A stretch of 64,000 nucleotides of DNA from Ketobacter alkanivorans (GTDB taxonomy: Bacteria > Pseudomonadota > Gammaproteobacteria > Pseudomonadales > Ketobacteraceae), in NCBI RefSeq assembly GCF_002863865.1, contig NZ_CP022684.1:186001-250000 (forward strand), written 5' to 3'. The position numbers were made by a program, and so were the translations under genes. Each line of letters starts with the position of its first letter. Within the stretch, counting starts at the first letter, position 1. Below the pieces are notes generated by a model. It did not search any database, was not told the origin of the DNA, and was given only the letters and a program-made list of their open reading frames with translations. Positions 36,048 through 45,582 of this stretch are shown here, in pieces.

Positions 36048-38657
36048 ATGGCAACACCGAAAACGGAAAAAGAAATGAACTCAAAGAATTGCTGCTGCGC
36101 AGACAAACCGGACAGCGCCGGCACTCAACCGAAACCACAGGCTAATCGGGATACTTCAAAACCTTCGCAAAGCGGCCAGAATGCGACAGCTCAGCTCATT
36201 GTACCCGGTATGGGCAGCAATCATTGCGCTGGCCTGGTCAACACCTCGATCGAACGATTACAGGGCGTTGCCACGATTCAAACGAATATCGCCAGCCACC
36301 AGGTTGATATTGTGTTTGATGTGAACAAGACGAATCTGGATGAGATTCGAATCGCGGTGGAAAGCGCGGGTTATGACGTTGCTGATGCGCAATTATCGCT
36401 CAATGGCGATGCACAAAAGGTGGCGATGACGGTGCCCGGGATGGGAAGCAACCACTGTGCCGGGTTGGTGCGCACATCCCTGGAACGGCTACAGGGAATT
36501 GTGGATATTCAAACCAACATCGCCAATCATCAAGTGACCGTGAGTTTTGATCCTGGACTGGTGGACCGACAGGCACTGAAAGCGACGGTGGAAAAGGCCG
36601 GCTATGATGTGGCCAGCATTGAAAGCGCCTCCAGCGACTCGCACCAGGCAGCGGAGGACGCAGAAGAGCAATACCTTGCGCAGGCGTGGCGCAACCTGTG
36701 GTTTGCCGCGATTCCAACAACGATCATCATGTTGCTGATGATACCGGAGATGTTCTGGCAACCTATACCCGGCTACCTGGCAATCGTAGCGCTGCTGGCA
36801 TTCCCCGTGGTGTTTTTTAGAGGCGGGAAAGCCACTCACCGATCAGCCTGGCGCTCCCTCAAGAATCGAACTGCCAACATGGATGTGCTGATTTCACTAG
36901 GCAGCATGCCGCCCTATCTTATTGGCTTAATTGGCTTTTTCTATCCCATGACGTCGTTTATTGAAATGGCCTCGACCATCATGACGTTTCATATGCTGGG
37001 CCGCTACCTGGAAACGCGCGCAAAAGGCCGTGCATCGCAGGCAATCAAGCGACTTATCAATCTGGGTGCAAAAACAGCCATTATCATTCGAAACAACACT
37101 GAGCTGGAAGTGCCTGTTAAAGAATTGATCATCGGCGATGTAATGGTCGTCAAACCCGGAGGCAAAGTGCCGACCGATGGCGAAATCGTGGAAGGGAACA
37201 GCCATCTGGATGAGTCTATCGCTACCGGTGAATCAGTACCGGTAGAGAAGGGGCCGGGTGACCTGGTTCTGGGTGCCACCATCAACAAAGAAGGGCTGTT
37301 AAAGGTTAAGGCGACCAAGATTGGTGCGGATACCTTTTTATCCCAGGTTATCCGACTGGTTGAGCAGGCGCAGGGTTCCAAGGTGCCGATCCAGGAATTC
37401 GCTGACAGAGTCACTGCGAGCTTTGTTCCCGCGGTGATTGCAATCGCACTAATGAGCTTCGTGGCCTGGATAGTATTTGCCGATACGTTTCGTCCGATAC
37501 TGGAATGGGGCGCCACGTTTCTCCCTTGGGTAGATCCGTCACTTAGTCCGATAATTGCCGCTACACTGGCGGCCGTTGCTGTGCTTGTTATCGCATGCCC
37601 CTGCGCCTTAGGCCTGGCCACCCCAACCGCCATCATGGTCGGATCCGGCATGGGGGCAGAAAAAGGGGTGTTAATTCGCTCAGGGGAAGCCATTCAAACT
37701 CTAAAGGACATAAAAGTCGTAGTACTGGATAAAACAGGCACCATTACTGCGGGTAAACCTTCGCTCACCGATGTGATACCCACATCAGCCTTTTCCAGTG
37801 AGGTATTGTTAGCTGCCACGGCAGCGGTCGAATCTGGTTCAGAGCACCCCTTGGCGCAAGCGATTGTGCAAGGCGCTAAAGAGCGTCAATTACACATTCC
37901 CCCTTTGGAGAATTTTCGGTCTATCACCGCGCGCGGTGTAGAAGGGGTCGTCAATGGTCAACTCGTCCACGTGGGCAGTCGCCGACTGCTGAGTGAGCAG
38001 GGTGTCGATCTGGGTGAACTGGATGAGACCTTAAGATCACTCGAAGTTCAGGGTAAAACCGCCATGCTCGTTGCTATCGATAAACAGGCAGCAGGTGTTG
38101 TCGCGGTGGCGGATACCATTAAAGAAGACTCCAAATCTGCTATTAAAGCCATGCATGAACTGAATATCCATGTGGTCATGGTGACTGGAGACAACGAACG
38201 AACCGCCAAGTATGTGGCGGATCAGGTGGGTATCGACCAAGTATTGGCCAATGTGTTGCCCGAAGGAAAGGTGGACTCGGTTAAACAATTACAAGCTAAA
38301 TACGGTAACAGTGTGGCCATGGTGGGCGATGGCATTAACGATGCACCTGCGTTAAAGCAAGCCAATGTCGGGATTGCGATAGGTGCGGGTGCTGATGTGG
38401 CAATAGAAGCGGCCGATGTCACCCTGGTCAAAGGCGAATTAACCAAGCTGGTGGAAGCCATACTCTTGTCGCGGGCAACCTTCAGAAAAATCGTACAAAA
38501 CCTGTTTTGGGCCTGGTTCTACAATCTTGCGGCAATCCCCGTCGCTGCGGTGGGGTTACTACACCCGATGATTGGTGTCATTGCAATGACGGTCAGTTCG
38601 CTCTCCGTTATCGGCAATTCTATTCTGTTGAAACGGGCGAAAATCAACGTTAATTAG
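36048..38657 (+). CDS. copA: P1B-type copper-exporting ATPase with unusual HMA motifs
   Basis: An 869-residue heavy-metal ATPase. Features: Cys-rich start (NSKNCCCADK), two N-terminal HMA-like domains, eight transmembrane helices, phosphatase TGES, the Cu(I) CPC motif Cys517-Pro-Cys519, phosphorylated Asp561 in DKTGT and GDGINDAP. TM helices 7-8 keep FYN and MTVSS, consistent with Cu(I). Both HMA loops read GMGSNHC (Cys60, Cys137) instead of GMxCxxC: the first Cys is Ser and a His precedes the second. ATG 36048 follows GAGGGGA; the TTG at 36042 is less likely. Confidence 0.93.
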   Translation: MATPKTEKEMNSKNCCCADKPDSAGTQPKPQANRDTSKPSQSGQNATAQLIVPGMGSNHCAGLVNTSIERLQGVATIQTNIASHQVDIVFDVNKTNLDEIRIAVESAGYDVADAQLSLNGDAQKVAMTVPGMGSNHCAGLVRTSLERLQGIVDIQTNIANHQVTVSFDPGLVDRQALKATVEKAGYDVASIESASSDSHQAAEDAEEQYLAQAWRNLWFAAIPTTIIMLLMIPEMFWQPIPGYLAIVALLAFPVVFFRGGKATHRSAWRSLKNRTANMDVLISLGSMPPYLIGLIGFFYPMTSFIEMASTIMTFHMLGRYLETRAKGRASQAIKRLINLGAKTAIIIRNNTELEVPVKELIIGDVMVVKPGGKVPTDGEIVEGNSHLDESIATGESVPVEKGPGDLVLGATINKEGLLKVKATKIGADTFLSQVIRLVEQAQGSKVPIQEFADRVTASFVPAVIAIALMSFVAWIVFADTFRPILEWGATFLPWVDPSLSPIIAATLAAVAVLVIACPCALGLATPTAIMVGSGMGAEKGVLIRSGEAIQTLKDIKVVVLDKTGTITAGKPSLTDVIPTSAFSSEVLLAATAAVESGSEHPLAQAIVQGAKERQLHIPPLENFRSITARGVEGVVNGQLVHVGSRRLLSEQGVDLGELDETLRSLEVQGKTAMLVAIDKQAAGVVAVADTIKEDSKSAIKAMHELNIHVVMVTGDNERTAKYVADQVGIDQVLANVLPEGKVDSVKQLQAKYGNSVAMVGDGINDAPALKQANVGIAIGAGADVAIEAADVTLVKGELTKLVEAILLSRATFRKIVQNLFWAWFYNLAAIPVAAVGLLHPMIGVIAMTVSSLSVIGNSILLKRAKINVN

Positions 38658-38669
38658 TCGGAGGTCATC

Positions 38670-38954
38670 ATGGCTCAGCAACCACAATCTTTTTGGTTTA
38701 CGCCCAAAGGACTGGCGGCTTTGGGGCTTATCGGTGCCGTCAGCTATTTTCTGCTGATGGAGCACCGCGAGCATCTTTTTCAATTCTTACCCTTCCTGAT
38801 TCTGTTGTTGTGTCCGTTAATGCATCTCTTTATGCACGGCGGACACGGGGGGCACGGAGATCATACTGATCATAGTGATGAATCCGAGAAAGATGCTTAT
38901 CAACAGGGACTGGAAGACGGACGCAAGGAAAGCCAGCACCGCCATCATCATTAG
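38670..38954 (+). CDS. DUF2933 small His-rich membrane protein
   Basis: 94 residues: two hydrophobic segments (LAALGLIGAVSYFLL and LFQFLPFLILLLCPLMHLFM) followed by a His/Gly/Asp tail (HGGHGGHGDHTDHSD and SQHRHHH) likely to bind metal. DUF2933 proteins commonly accompany copper genes. It starts 12 nt after the ATPase stop with a GGAGG site. Confidence 0.85.
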   Translation: MAQQPQSFWFTPKGLAALGLIGAVSYFLLMEHREHLFQFLPFLILLLCPLMHLFMHGGHGGHGDHTDHSDESEKDAYQQGLEDGRKESQHRHHH

Positions 38955-38980
38955 AATAACGTTACCAAGGGAGAACATAC

Positions 38981-39634
38981 ATGCACGGTGATTCCGCTTA
39001 CGGGCTCTGGACGTTAGTCGTTATCAATTCAGCCATTTTCATTTTCTTTGCGTTCAGCTTTACCAAGCCGCAAACAAAAACAGACTGGCGCAGCCTGGGT
39101 GCTTTTTCAGCCTTTGTCATTGCTTTGTTTACAGAAATGTATGGTTTTCCGTTAACTATCTATTTCTTGTCCGGCTGGCTCGCAGAAAAATACCCCAGTA
39201 TTGACTTTTTATCCCATGAGAATGGCCACCTGTTACATACACTGATGGGGTTTGAAGGTGACCCGCATTTTGATCCACTGCATATCGCCAGCAATCTATT
39301 CATTGTGGTGGGTTTCTTTCTGCTGGCTTCCGCATGGAGTGTATTGCACAAAGCCCAGCAAACCCGGTCACTGGCGACAACCGGGTGGTATGCCCGGTGC
39401 CGGCATCCTCAGTACGTCGCGTTTATCCTGATTATGTTTGGCTTTTTATTGCAATGGCCCACCATTCCCACGGTGGTGATGTTCCCCATATTGGTGGTGG
39501 TGTATGTGCGCCTGGCAAAACGGGAGGAACGTATAGCTATAGAAGAGTTTGGCGATGAGTACCGCCGTTATATGGCGTCAACGCCCGCATGGATTCCAAA
39601 ACTCAGCACCAGTGAAACAGCTTCAAGCGAGTAA
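38981..39634 (+). CDS. ICMT-like membrane methyltransferase, paralogue 2
   Basis: 217 residues with several transmembrane helices and the C-terminal motif CRHPQYVAFIL followed by KREERIAIEEFGDEYRRYM. The block EMYGFPLTIYFLS is shared with the protein at 28573, beyond what the general family signature requires. It sits between DUF2933 and a Met-rich protein, in the copper operon. Substrate unknown. Confidence 0.8.
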   Translation: MHGDSAYGLWTLVVINSAIFIFFAFSFTKPQTKTDWRSLGAFSAFVIALFTEMYGFPLTIYFLSGWLAEKYPSIDFLSHENGHLLHTLMGFEGDPHFDPLHIASNLFIVVGFFLLASAWSVLHKAQQTRSLATTGWYARCRHPQYVAFILIMFGFLLQWPTIPTVVMFPILVVVYVRLAKREERIAIEEFGDEYRRYMASTPAWIPKLSTSETASSE

Positions 39635-39686
39635 CAACAACTCTACAAAGCAAAGTAAACGAGACCAGCACCAAGAGGAAATTCCA

Positions 39687-40157
39687 ATGAAAAAATTGAT
39701 TCCAGCATTAGTCTTCGCAGCCGCAATTTCGTCACCTGCCTTTGCCGAGAAAGGGCACAATCATGACGATGGTAAAGAAGGTGCCATAGGCGGCATGATG
39801 ATGGGTATGATGAGCCATGATCAAATGATGGCGATGCATAAACATATGCAGGAAATGCATGATCAAATGGCAAAAATCAAAAGCGAAACCGACCCGGATA
39901 AACGCCATAAGTTAATGCAAGAGCACATGGAGGCCATGCAAAAAGGCATGCAGATGATGAACCATGGCATGGGAAAAGGCATGAACATGGCCAAACACAA
40001 GAAAGAAGGTATGGCGGAAAAAATGGATGAAAAAACCATGATGAAGCGGATGAATATGATGGAGCAACGCATGAATATGATGCAAATGATGATGGGGCAG
40101 ATGATGGATCACGAGTCCGAGAGCAGAAAAACACGGCGTCACCGTCATAAGAAATAG
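39687..40157 (+). CDS. exported Met/His-rich copper-binding-type protein
   Basis: 156 residues with a signal peptide (KKLIPALVFAAAISSPAFA) and a mature part containing about one Met in four residues in MM and HxxM patterns (GGMMMGMMSHDQMMAMHKHM). The tail is basic and His-rich. Such thioether-rich periplasmic proteins sequester or shuttle Cu(I). ATG 39687 follows AAGAGGAAA; upstream in-frame starts lie inside the previous gene. Confidence 0.8.
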   Translation: MKKLIPALVFAAAISSPAFAEKGHNHDDGKEGAIGGMMMGMMSHDQMMAMHKHMQEMHDQMAKIKSETDPDKRHKLMQEHMEAMQKGMQMMNHGMGKGMNMAKHKKEGMAEKMDEKTMMKRMNMMEQRMNMMQMMMGQMMDHESESRKTRRHRHKK

Positions 40158-40210
40158 CGGGTTTAAATCCTCCGATTCATCGCAATAATGCACCCTACCA
40201 AGGAGATTGG

Positions 40211-41563
40211 ATGAAAGATCAGGATCGTACCACACAATACGATGAGGGCAGTTTGACGCTGACCGGAACCGTGATGCTCGGCACCGGCGTTATGATCGGC
40301 GCCGGGATATTTGCCCTAACCGGGCAGATGGCCGAAATGACTGGCGCCCTGTTTCCGCTGGCATTTCTGGCTGCTGCCGTGATCGTTTCATTCAGTGCCT
40401 ATTCCTATATCAAGATTTCCAATGCCTACCCCTCAGCCGGGGGCATCGGCATGTATCTCCACAAAGCCTATGGGGATCGGTTACCCACGGCCTTTAATGC
40501 CCTGTTAATGTATTTTTCGATGGTTATTGCGCAAAGTTTTCTGGCTCGTACCTTTGGCTCATATACCATGCAGTTGTTCGGCGGCGATGAGTCAGGCCGT
40601 ATGGTGCCGATACTCGGCGTTGTATTAATTATCAGTGCTTTTATCGTGAACCTGCTTGGCAATCGGTTGATCCAGGGAGTTGCCGGGCTGATCGGCATCC
40701 TGAAAATTGGCGGTATTTTGATTTTTGGTGTTGTCGGTGTTTGGCTGGCGGATAGTCTGGCGGTTGATTTCAACCGTGTAGGGGAAACCGGTACGATGGC
40801 CAATTTCCTTGGCGCAACCGCCTTAGGGATTCTGGCTTTTAAAGGCTTTACGACTATAACTAATAGCGGTTCGGAAGTCATCGATCCTCATAAAAATGTT
40901 GGCCGCGCCATTATTATTTCCATCGCGGCCTGCGTGCTGATCTACACGCTGGTTGGTTTTGCGGTTGCCAGCAATCTTTCTCTGGCTGAAATCATCGAGA
41001 CCCGCGACTACTCGCTGGCGGCTGCGGCCAGACCAGCGCTCGGTGAATACGGTGTATGGTTTACGGTTGCCATTGCCATCACGGCAACTGCCGGCGGTAT
41101 CCTTGCCAGTATCTTTGCCGTTTCCCGTATGCTGGCGATGTTGACGGAAATGAAGCTGGTTCCTCATCGGCATTTTGGTATGCCGGGAAGCATCCAGAAA
41201 CACACATTGGTATATACGGTTGTTTTAGGGCTGATCCTGACAGCGTTCTTTGATCTTTCTCGTATCGCCGCGCTGGGGATTATATTCTATCTGGTTATGG
41301 ATTGTGCGATTCATTGGGGTGTCATTCGCTATCTGAAAGACGATATCAACGCTAAAGGCTGGATTCCGGTTGTGGCCATTGTATTGGATCTGTTGGCGTT
41401 GGTTGGGTTCTGCTGGGTGAAGTTAAACTCGGACCCGTTTGTTTTGGTAGTCGCATTAATCACGATGGTGCTGATTGCTCTGGGTGAGGTTTGGTTCTTG
41501 CGATCGGCTACACGAAAGCAGGAACAGCATGAGAGCCACTCCCATGAGCACCATCATTCGTAA
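40211..41563 (+). CDS. APC-superfamily amino acid permease-like transporter
   Basis: A 450-residue protein with about twelve transmembrane helices. The APC helix-1 signature is GTGVMIGAGIFALTG and the helix-6 region ATALGILAFKGFTTITNSGSE. The C-terminus is His-rich (HESHSHEHHHS), unlike ordinary amino acid permeases, and suggests metal sensing or handling. Substrate unknown; an amine or amino acid is the family expectation. Confidence 0.85.
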   Translation: MKDQDRTTQYDEGSLTLTGTVMLGTGVMIGAGIFALTGQMAEMTGALFPLAFLAAAVIVSFSAYSYIKISNAYPSAGGIGMYLHKAYGDRLPTAFNALLMYFSMVIAQSFLARTFGSYTMQLFGGDESGRMVPILGVVLIISAFIVNLLGNRLIQGVAGLIGILKIGGILIFGVVGVWLADSLAVDFNRVGETGTMANFLGATALGILAFKGFTTITNSGSEVIDPHKNVGRAIIISIAACVLIYTLVGFAVASNLSLAEIIETRDYSLAAAARPALGEYGVWFTVAIAITATAGGILASIFAVSRMLAMLTEMKLVPHRHFGMPGSIQKHTLVYTVVLGLILTAFFDLSRIAALGIIFYLVMDCAIHWGVIRYLKDDINAKGWIPVVAIVLDLLALVGFCWVKLNSDPFVLVVALITMVLIALGEVWFLRSATRKQEQHESHSHEHHHS

Positions 41564-41591
41564 TGGGTTATACGGTTAGGGAGCATTAAAT

Positions 41592-41963
41592 ATGACCGGT
41601 AAAAAAGAACATCGTTTAGGGGTTTCTGAAGCAAACCTAGTGGTTCGTCATTTGAAGCTTGAACCGGCGGACGGCTCCCGCTTGCTCGATGCCATTGCTG
41701 AAATTGATGAACTTTACGGATTAGATGATATTTCCTTTGACGACAGGTCTCACGTACTCAACATCGCTTACGATGCATCGCGGCTTTGCCTTGATGGGGT
41801 TGAAGATGTCCTGAAAAAGCATGCGGTTGAAGTCAGCCATGACTGGTGGACGCGTTTTAAAACAGGCTACTACCGGTTTGTCGATGATAACGTAAAGGAC
41901 AATGCGGGCCATGAACCCTGGAGTTGCCACCAGTCGCCACCGGGCAATAAACGCAAAAACTGA
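41592..41963 (+). CDS. small HMA-like (ferredoxin-fold) protein, unknown
   Basis: 123 residues. The centre (HLKLEPADGSRLLDAIAEI, then ISFDDRSHVLNIAYDASR) can be read as a beta-alpha-beta-beta-alpha-beta fold like heavy-metal-associated domains, but the metal loop has no CxxC. The C-terminal part has WSCHQSPPGNK. It lies between the permease and a ferritin-like gene. No named function. Confidence 0.6.
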   Translation: MTGKKEHRLGVSEANLVVRHLKLEPADGSRLLDAIAEIDELYGLDDISFDDRSHVLNIAYDASRLCLDGVEDVLKKHAVEVSHDWWTRFKTGYYRFVDDNVKDNAGHEPWSCHQSPPGNKRKN

Positions 41964-41984
41964 TCATTTTTAAAGGGCAAAAAT

Positions 41985-42443
41985 ATGCAGATTGAAACTC
42001 TAAAAGATGTGCTCCACTGGACTCAGCAGTTTCATCACAATTTGAGTGAATGTTTATCTCATTGTGAAGACAAGAATGTAGATGAGAGAGCCAGGATAAT
42101 GTTGGATTATCTGTCTGAGCACGAGAAAGTGCTAAGCGGTGTCGTGAGCGGCTTTGAGAAATCAGGAAACGAACATGCACTCAACACCTGGTGCTATGAA
42201 TTTGTCAACCGGCACCCGATTACCCAACACGTACACTGCGACGCGCCGTTCGCCGAGTTGGATGCCACCCAAATCATGGAAGTGGTGTCAGACCAGCACC
42301 AACAGGTGATTGAGCTTTACCGGCATCTTGCTTCGCGGGCTGATATACCCGCAGCCAGAGAACTGCTGGAAACACTCCAGGCACTGGAAGAGCATGAAAT
42401 GATGCGCATGACTCATGCGTCCAACCGGCTTGAAGATTACTGA
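41985..42443 (+). CDS. four-helix ferritin/DUF-like small protein
   Basis: 152 residues, all-helical, with regularly spaced Glu/His (FHHNLSECLSHCED, then LEEHEMMRMTHASN) as in rubrerythrin/hemerythrin-like bundles. Two Cys early and two more (NTWCYEF, HVHCDAP) may add metal ligands. Cytoplasmic, no signal peptide. Function unknown. Confidence 0.6.
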   Translation: MQIETLKDVLHWTQQFHHNLSECLSHCEDKNVDERARIMLDYLSEHEKVLSGVVSGFEKSGNEHALNTWCYEFVNRHPITQHVHCDAPFAELDATQIMEVVSDQHQQVIELYRHLASRADIPAARELLETLQALEEHEMMRMTHASNRLEDY

Positions 42444-42469
42444 TCGGGCCCTTACACGTAACGCATCCG

Positions 42470-43603
42470 ATGCTCAAGTTTGTTATAAAGCAACTACTAC
42501 ACGACAAAGCCAATACCTTTATTACCGTGTTGGCGCTGTCTGCTTCTATTGCAGTGATTGTGGTATTGCAAGGTTTCGAGCAGGGGCAATATGAACAGCT
42601 CAAGCTTGCCTCCATTAATCGTGGCTCAGACCTGATTGCCGTGCAGTCGAAAGTGAACAATTTCATGGCCACTCGCTCGGTGATTCCACAGTTGGCGCGG
42701 GAACAGATCGAAGCTGTTCCCGGCGTTAAGGCTGCGCACCCCTTAACCACGCTGCCGGTCATTTACCGGCATAAAAGCATGCAAACACCGATTTACCTTA
42801 TTGTGTTTGATACCGCCGGTGGTCCATCGAATTTGCTGGCGGGCGAAGCAAAGAACCGAGGCCAAGGCATTGTTATCGATCGTTCTTTAGCCAAAAAGTA
42901 CGACCTGAGCATCGGCGATGAATTCATTGTGGCGAATTTTGCGTTCAGCATATCTGGGATAACCAGTGAAGCAGCGTTCATGACACCCTTTGCGTTCATA
43001 AATTATGATGGATTGATCGATTTTTTTCTGGATTCTGATATTGCATCGGATTTGAGCACCTTTCCGCTGGTCAGTTTTTTATTGATCGAAACGGATCCCA
43101 AGGCACCATTGGAAAAAATACGGCAAACTATCGAGGGCGAGGTGACCTCGGTTGATCTGTTCACGCTTTCGGAAATGGCAAAAAATGACGTGAAGCTGGG
43201 CCAGGGATTTTATAAACCCATCCTAGGTTTGCTGGTGAGCGTGGGGTTCTTGCTGGGGTCTTTGTTGATTGGCCTGTTGATGTTTTCGGCCGCTCACCGG
43301 CAACAAAGGGATTTTGCAGTCATGTTGGCGTTAGGCTTCAAAGCCCATCATTTGTTTGGTTTCACTTTATGCCTATCCAGCGTATTGCTGTTGCTCTCGG
43401 CTGTACTTGGCTTGTTGCTTGCCGACTTTATCGGTCATTTAATTGAATCGGCGCGACCGGTTTATTATTTTGCTGTATTTCACCCTCAGGTACTTACTAA
43501 GGCAGGCATTATCGTTGGGCTCTTTGCCCTGCTGGGCGCCGTGGCCCCCTATGGGCTTATCCGCAAGTCTGACCCAATAACTGCGCTTCACAGGGCCTCC
43601 TGA
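42470..43603 (+). CDS. ABC transporter permease 1 (FtsX/MacB-type)
   Basis: A 377-residue permease: N-terminal transmembrane helix (ITVLALSASIAVIVVLQGF), a periplasmic MacB-PCD-like domain (about 45-240) and three C-terminal helices. This is the mechanotransmission topology of MacB/LolCE-type exporters rather than an importer. It is four bases from the next permease and lies in a permease-permease-ATPase operon. Confidence 0.85.
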   Translation: MLKFVIKQLLHDKANTFITVLALSASIAVIVVLQGFEQGQYEQLKLASINRGSDLIAVQSKVNNFMATRSVIPQLAREQIEAVPGVKAAHPLTTLPVIYRHKSMQTPIYLIVFDTAGGPSNLLAGEAKNRGQGIVIDRSLAKKYDLSIGDEFIVANFAFSISGITSEAAFMTPFAFINYDGLIDFFLDSDIASDLSTFPLVSFLLIETDPKAPLEKIRQTIEGEVTSVDLFTLSEMAKNDVKLGQGFYKPILGLLVSVGFLLGSLLIGLLMFSAAHRQQRDFAVMLALGFKAHHLFGFTLCLSSVLLLLSAVLGLLLADFIGHLIESARPVYYFAVFHPQVLTKAGIIVGLFALLGAVAPYGLIRKSDPITALHRAS

Positions 43604-43606
43604 AAG

Positions 43607-44728
43607 ATGAAAATGATACTGCGATGGGGATACAAAACACTCACTATGCAAAAGGCCGCAACGCTGGCCAGCATGGTTGGTATTGCGTTTTCGTTTTTAC
43701 TTGCTTTGTTCTTTGCCGCGGTATGGCAGGGTGAAACTCAGCAAATTGTCGCCTATCCCAATAAAATGAATCCCGATCTTTGGGTTATGCAGGACGGCGT
43801 ATCCAACATGCACATGGCATCGTCCTTTGTTTGGGACTGGAAAGGGGAGGCGATCGCAAAGATGGCAGGTGTTGAGCAGGTGACGGGGTTTTTATATCTC
43901 AATACCGTGATACAGGTCCAGGATAACAAGCTGTTCGGTTTTGTGGTGGGGTTATCTGATGGAAAAGATCGCGCTGGGCCTTGGGCATTAAGTGATGGAA
44001 GGCACCTGGAAAACCCGGATGAGATTATCGTTCCTGATACTCTGAGTTCTGTCTTTGGTCTGGCGCAGGGCGATACGGTTCGGATAGTGGACAAGGGCTA
44101 TCGGGTAGTGGGGTTTTCCAAGGGTACATATTCCTCAGCAAACCCGGTTTTCTTTGTGCTCAAGGATAGATTGCAAGCTTCTTTGTCATCCGATGGTACG
44201 CTTTCCTATTACCTGGTGGATACCGAGCCTGATGTCGATATAAAAGCGCTTCAGCAAAAGATCATGACTGAGATTGACAATATCAATGTGGTCACTCAAG
44301 CGGAATTCATTGCCAATGACTACGAAATGGCAACCCAGATGGGCGCCGAAACCATTCTGATCATGACGCTAATCTGTAGCACTCTGGCGGCGTTGATCAT
44401 AGGATACGCCTGCTATTCCTTGGCGATTAAAAAGCGCAAGGAACTGGCCATTATCAAGGCTGTGGGCGCCAGGGATTACCAATTGGTTATAGTGGTTTTA
44501 TTGCAGTCGATAGCCGTCACTTTACTGGCGTATCTGTTAGCTATTAATTTCCTGGTGCTGTTGAGTGTGGCGATGCCCTTGATAGCACCACAGATCACGG
44601 TGGCGCTAACGCCGTCGCTAATACTAAAACCAGTGCCATTGGCATTCGTAATCGCCGTTATCGGGTCAGTCTATCCGGCGATTAAGTTGATTAGCCTGGA
44701 TCCGGCCCTGGCCTACAAAAATGGGTAA
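43607..44728 (+). CDS. ABC transporter permease 2 (FtsX/MacB-type)
   Basis: A 373-residue paralogue of the preceding permease with the same 1+3 helix topology and a periplasmic domain containing WVMQDGVSNMHMASSFVWDW, a stretch with several Met. The C-terminal helices include KKRKELAIIKAVGARDYQL, the typical FtsX coupling helix. It forms a heterodimer with permease 1, as inferred from adjacency. Confidence 0.85.
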   Translation: MKMILRWGYKTLTMQKAATLASMVGIAFSFLLALFFAAVWQGETQQIVAYPNKMNPDLWVMQDGVSNMHMASSFVWDWKGEAIAKMAGVEQVTGFLYLNTVIQVQDNKLFGFVVGLSDGKDRAGPWALSDGRHLENPDEIIVPDTLSSVFGLAQGDTVRIVDKGYRVVGFSKGTYSSANPVFFVLKDRLQASLSSDGTLSYYLVDTEPDVDIKALQQKIMTEIDNINVVTQAEFIANDYEMATQMGAETILIMTLICSTLAALIIGYACYSLAIKKRKELAIIKAVGARDYQLVIVVLLQSIAVTLLAYLLAINFLVLLSVAMPLIAPQITVALTPSLILKPVPLAFVIAVIGSVYPAIKLISLDPALAYKNG

Positions 44729-44731
44729 TCG

Positions 44732-45568
44732 ATGAGCATCATTTTAGAAACACGCAGTATTTCCAAATCTTTTGGGGTTGGAGCTGCTAAAGTTAGCGCC
44801 GTCGACCAAATTTCGCTCCAGATCAGAATGGGTGAAATATTACTTATTATGGGGCCGTCTGGCTCCGGCAAAACAACCTTTCTGTCAATGCTGGGGGGCC
44901 TGCTGAGTGCCGATGAAGGTGAAGTGCTCATTGATGGGGTGGATATCACGCAGTTGAAACCTTCGCAGTTACCGGATATCCGGGCCAAAACCATCGGCTT
45001 TATCTTTCAGTCCTTTAATTTGCTGGATGCTCTAACAGTCGAAGAGAATATTCTGTTTCCCGCGTCACTGCTTGATGAGAAAACGGACTCCGTAAGGCAA
45101 CGTTGCGGCGAACTGATTAGAAAGTTAGGGCTACAGGATCGCCGAAAAGCGCTGCCCCAAACACTCTCAGGCGGGGAAAAACAACGTGTTGCCATAGCCC
45201 GTGCACTCATCAATCAACCGAAGGTGATTTTAGCTGATGAACCGACCGGGAACCTGGATTCCCAATCCGGCCAGGAAGTCATGATGCTGTTGCATGATGT
45301 CGCTCGGGATCAGGGTGTGGCGGTGCTGATTGTTACTCATGACCCAAGAGTAGAAGATATCGCAGATCGGATATTATGGCTTGAAGACGGTAAAATTATT
45401 GACCGCAAGGCCGAATCCCATCAATGGATAAAAGACCCGGTTTGCGGTATGCGGGTTGATGAATGGCGCGCCTTACATTTTGTGGATTATCAAAAGTCAC
45501 GCTATGCGTTTTGCTCCCGCCGATGCCGTGAGCGATTTGTTGAAAATCCAGAAAAATACGTTGAGTAA
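44732..45568 (+). CDS. ABC ATPase fused to a C-terminal YHS domain
   Basis: 278 residues. Residues 1-225 form a LolD/MacB-class ATPase: Walker A GPSGSGKTT, signature LSGGEKQRVAIARAL, Walker B VILADEPTGNLDS. Residues about 231-278 are a YHS domain (KDPVCGMRV, then YAFCSRRCRERFVENPEKY) with three Cys in the metal-binding pattern. YHS domains occur on heavy-metal ATPases and copper chaperones but are not standard on MacB-type ATPases. This suggests metal-gated export or lipoprotein extraction during copper stress (inference). Confidence 0.9.
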   Translation: MSIILETRSISKSFGVGAAKVSAVDQISLQIRMGEILLIMGPSGSGKTTFLSMLGGLLSADEGEVLIDGVDITQLKPSQLPDIRAKTIGFIFQSFNLLDALTVEENILFPASLLDEKTDSVRQRCGELIRKLGLQDRRKALPQTLSGGEKQRVAIARALINQPKVILADEPTGNLDSQSGQEVMMLLHDVARDQGVAVLIVTHDPRVEDIADRILWLEDGKIIDRKAESHQWIKDPVCGMRVDEWRALHFVDYQKSRYAFCSRRCRERFVENPEKYVE

Positions 45569-45582
45569 TGCCCGTAGTGAAC

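Noticed and set aside
37004..37693. 229-codon antisense frame in the copper ATPase gene
   Set aside because: Shadow of the conserved ATPase frame, with Ser/Ala/Pro-rich meaningless translation.
39780..40120. ATG-rich repetitive stretch resembling a satellite
   Set aside because: It encodes Met-rich copper-binding segments of one exported protein.
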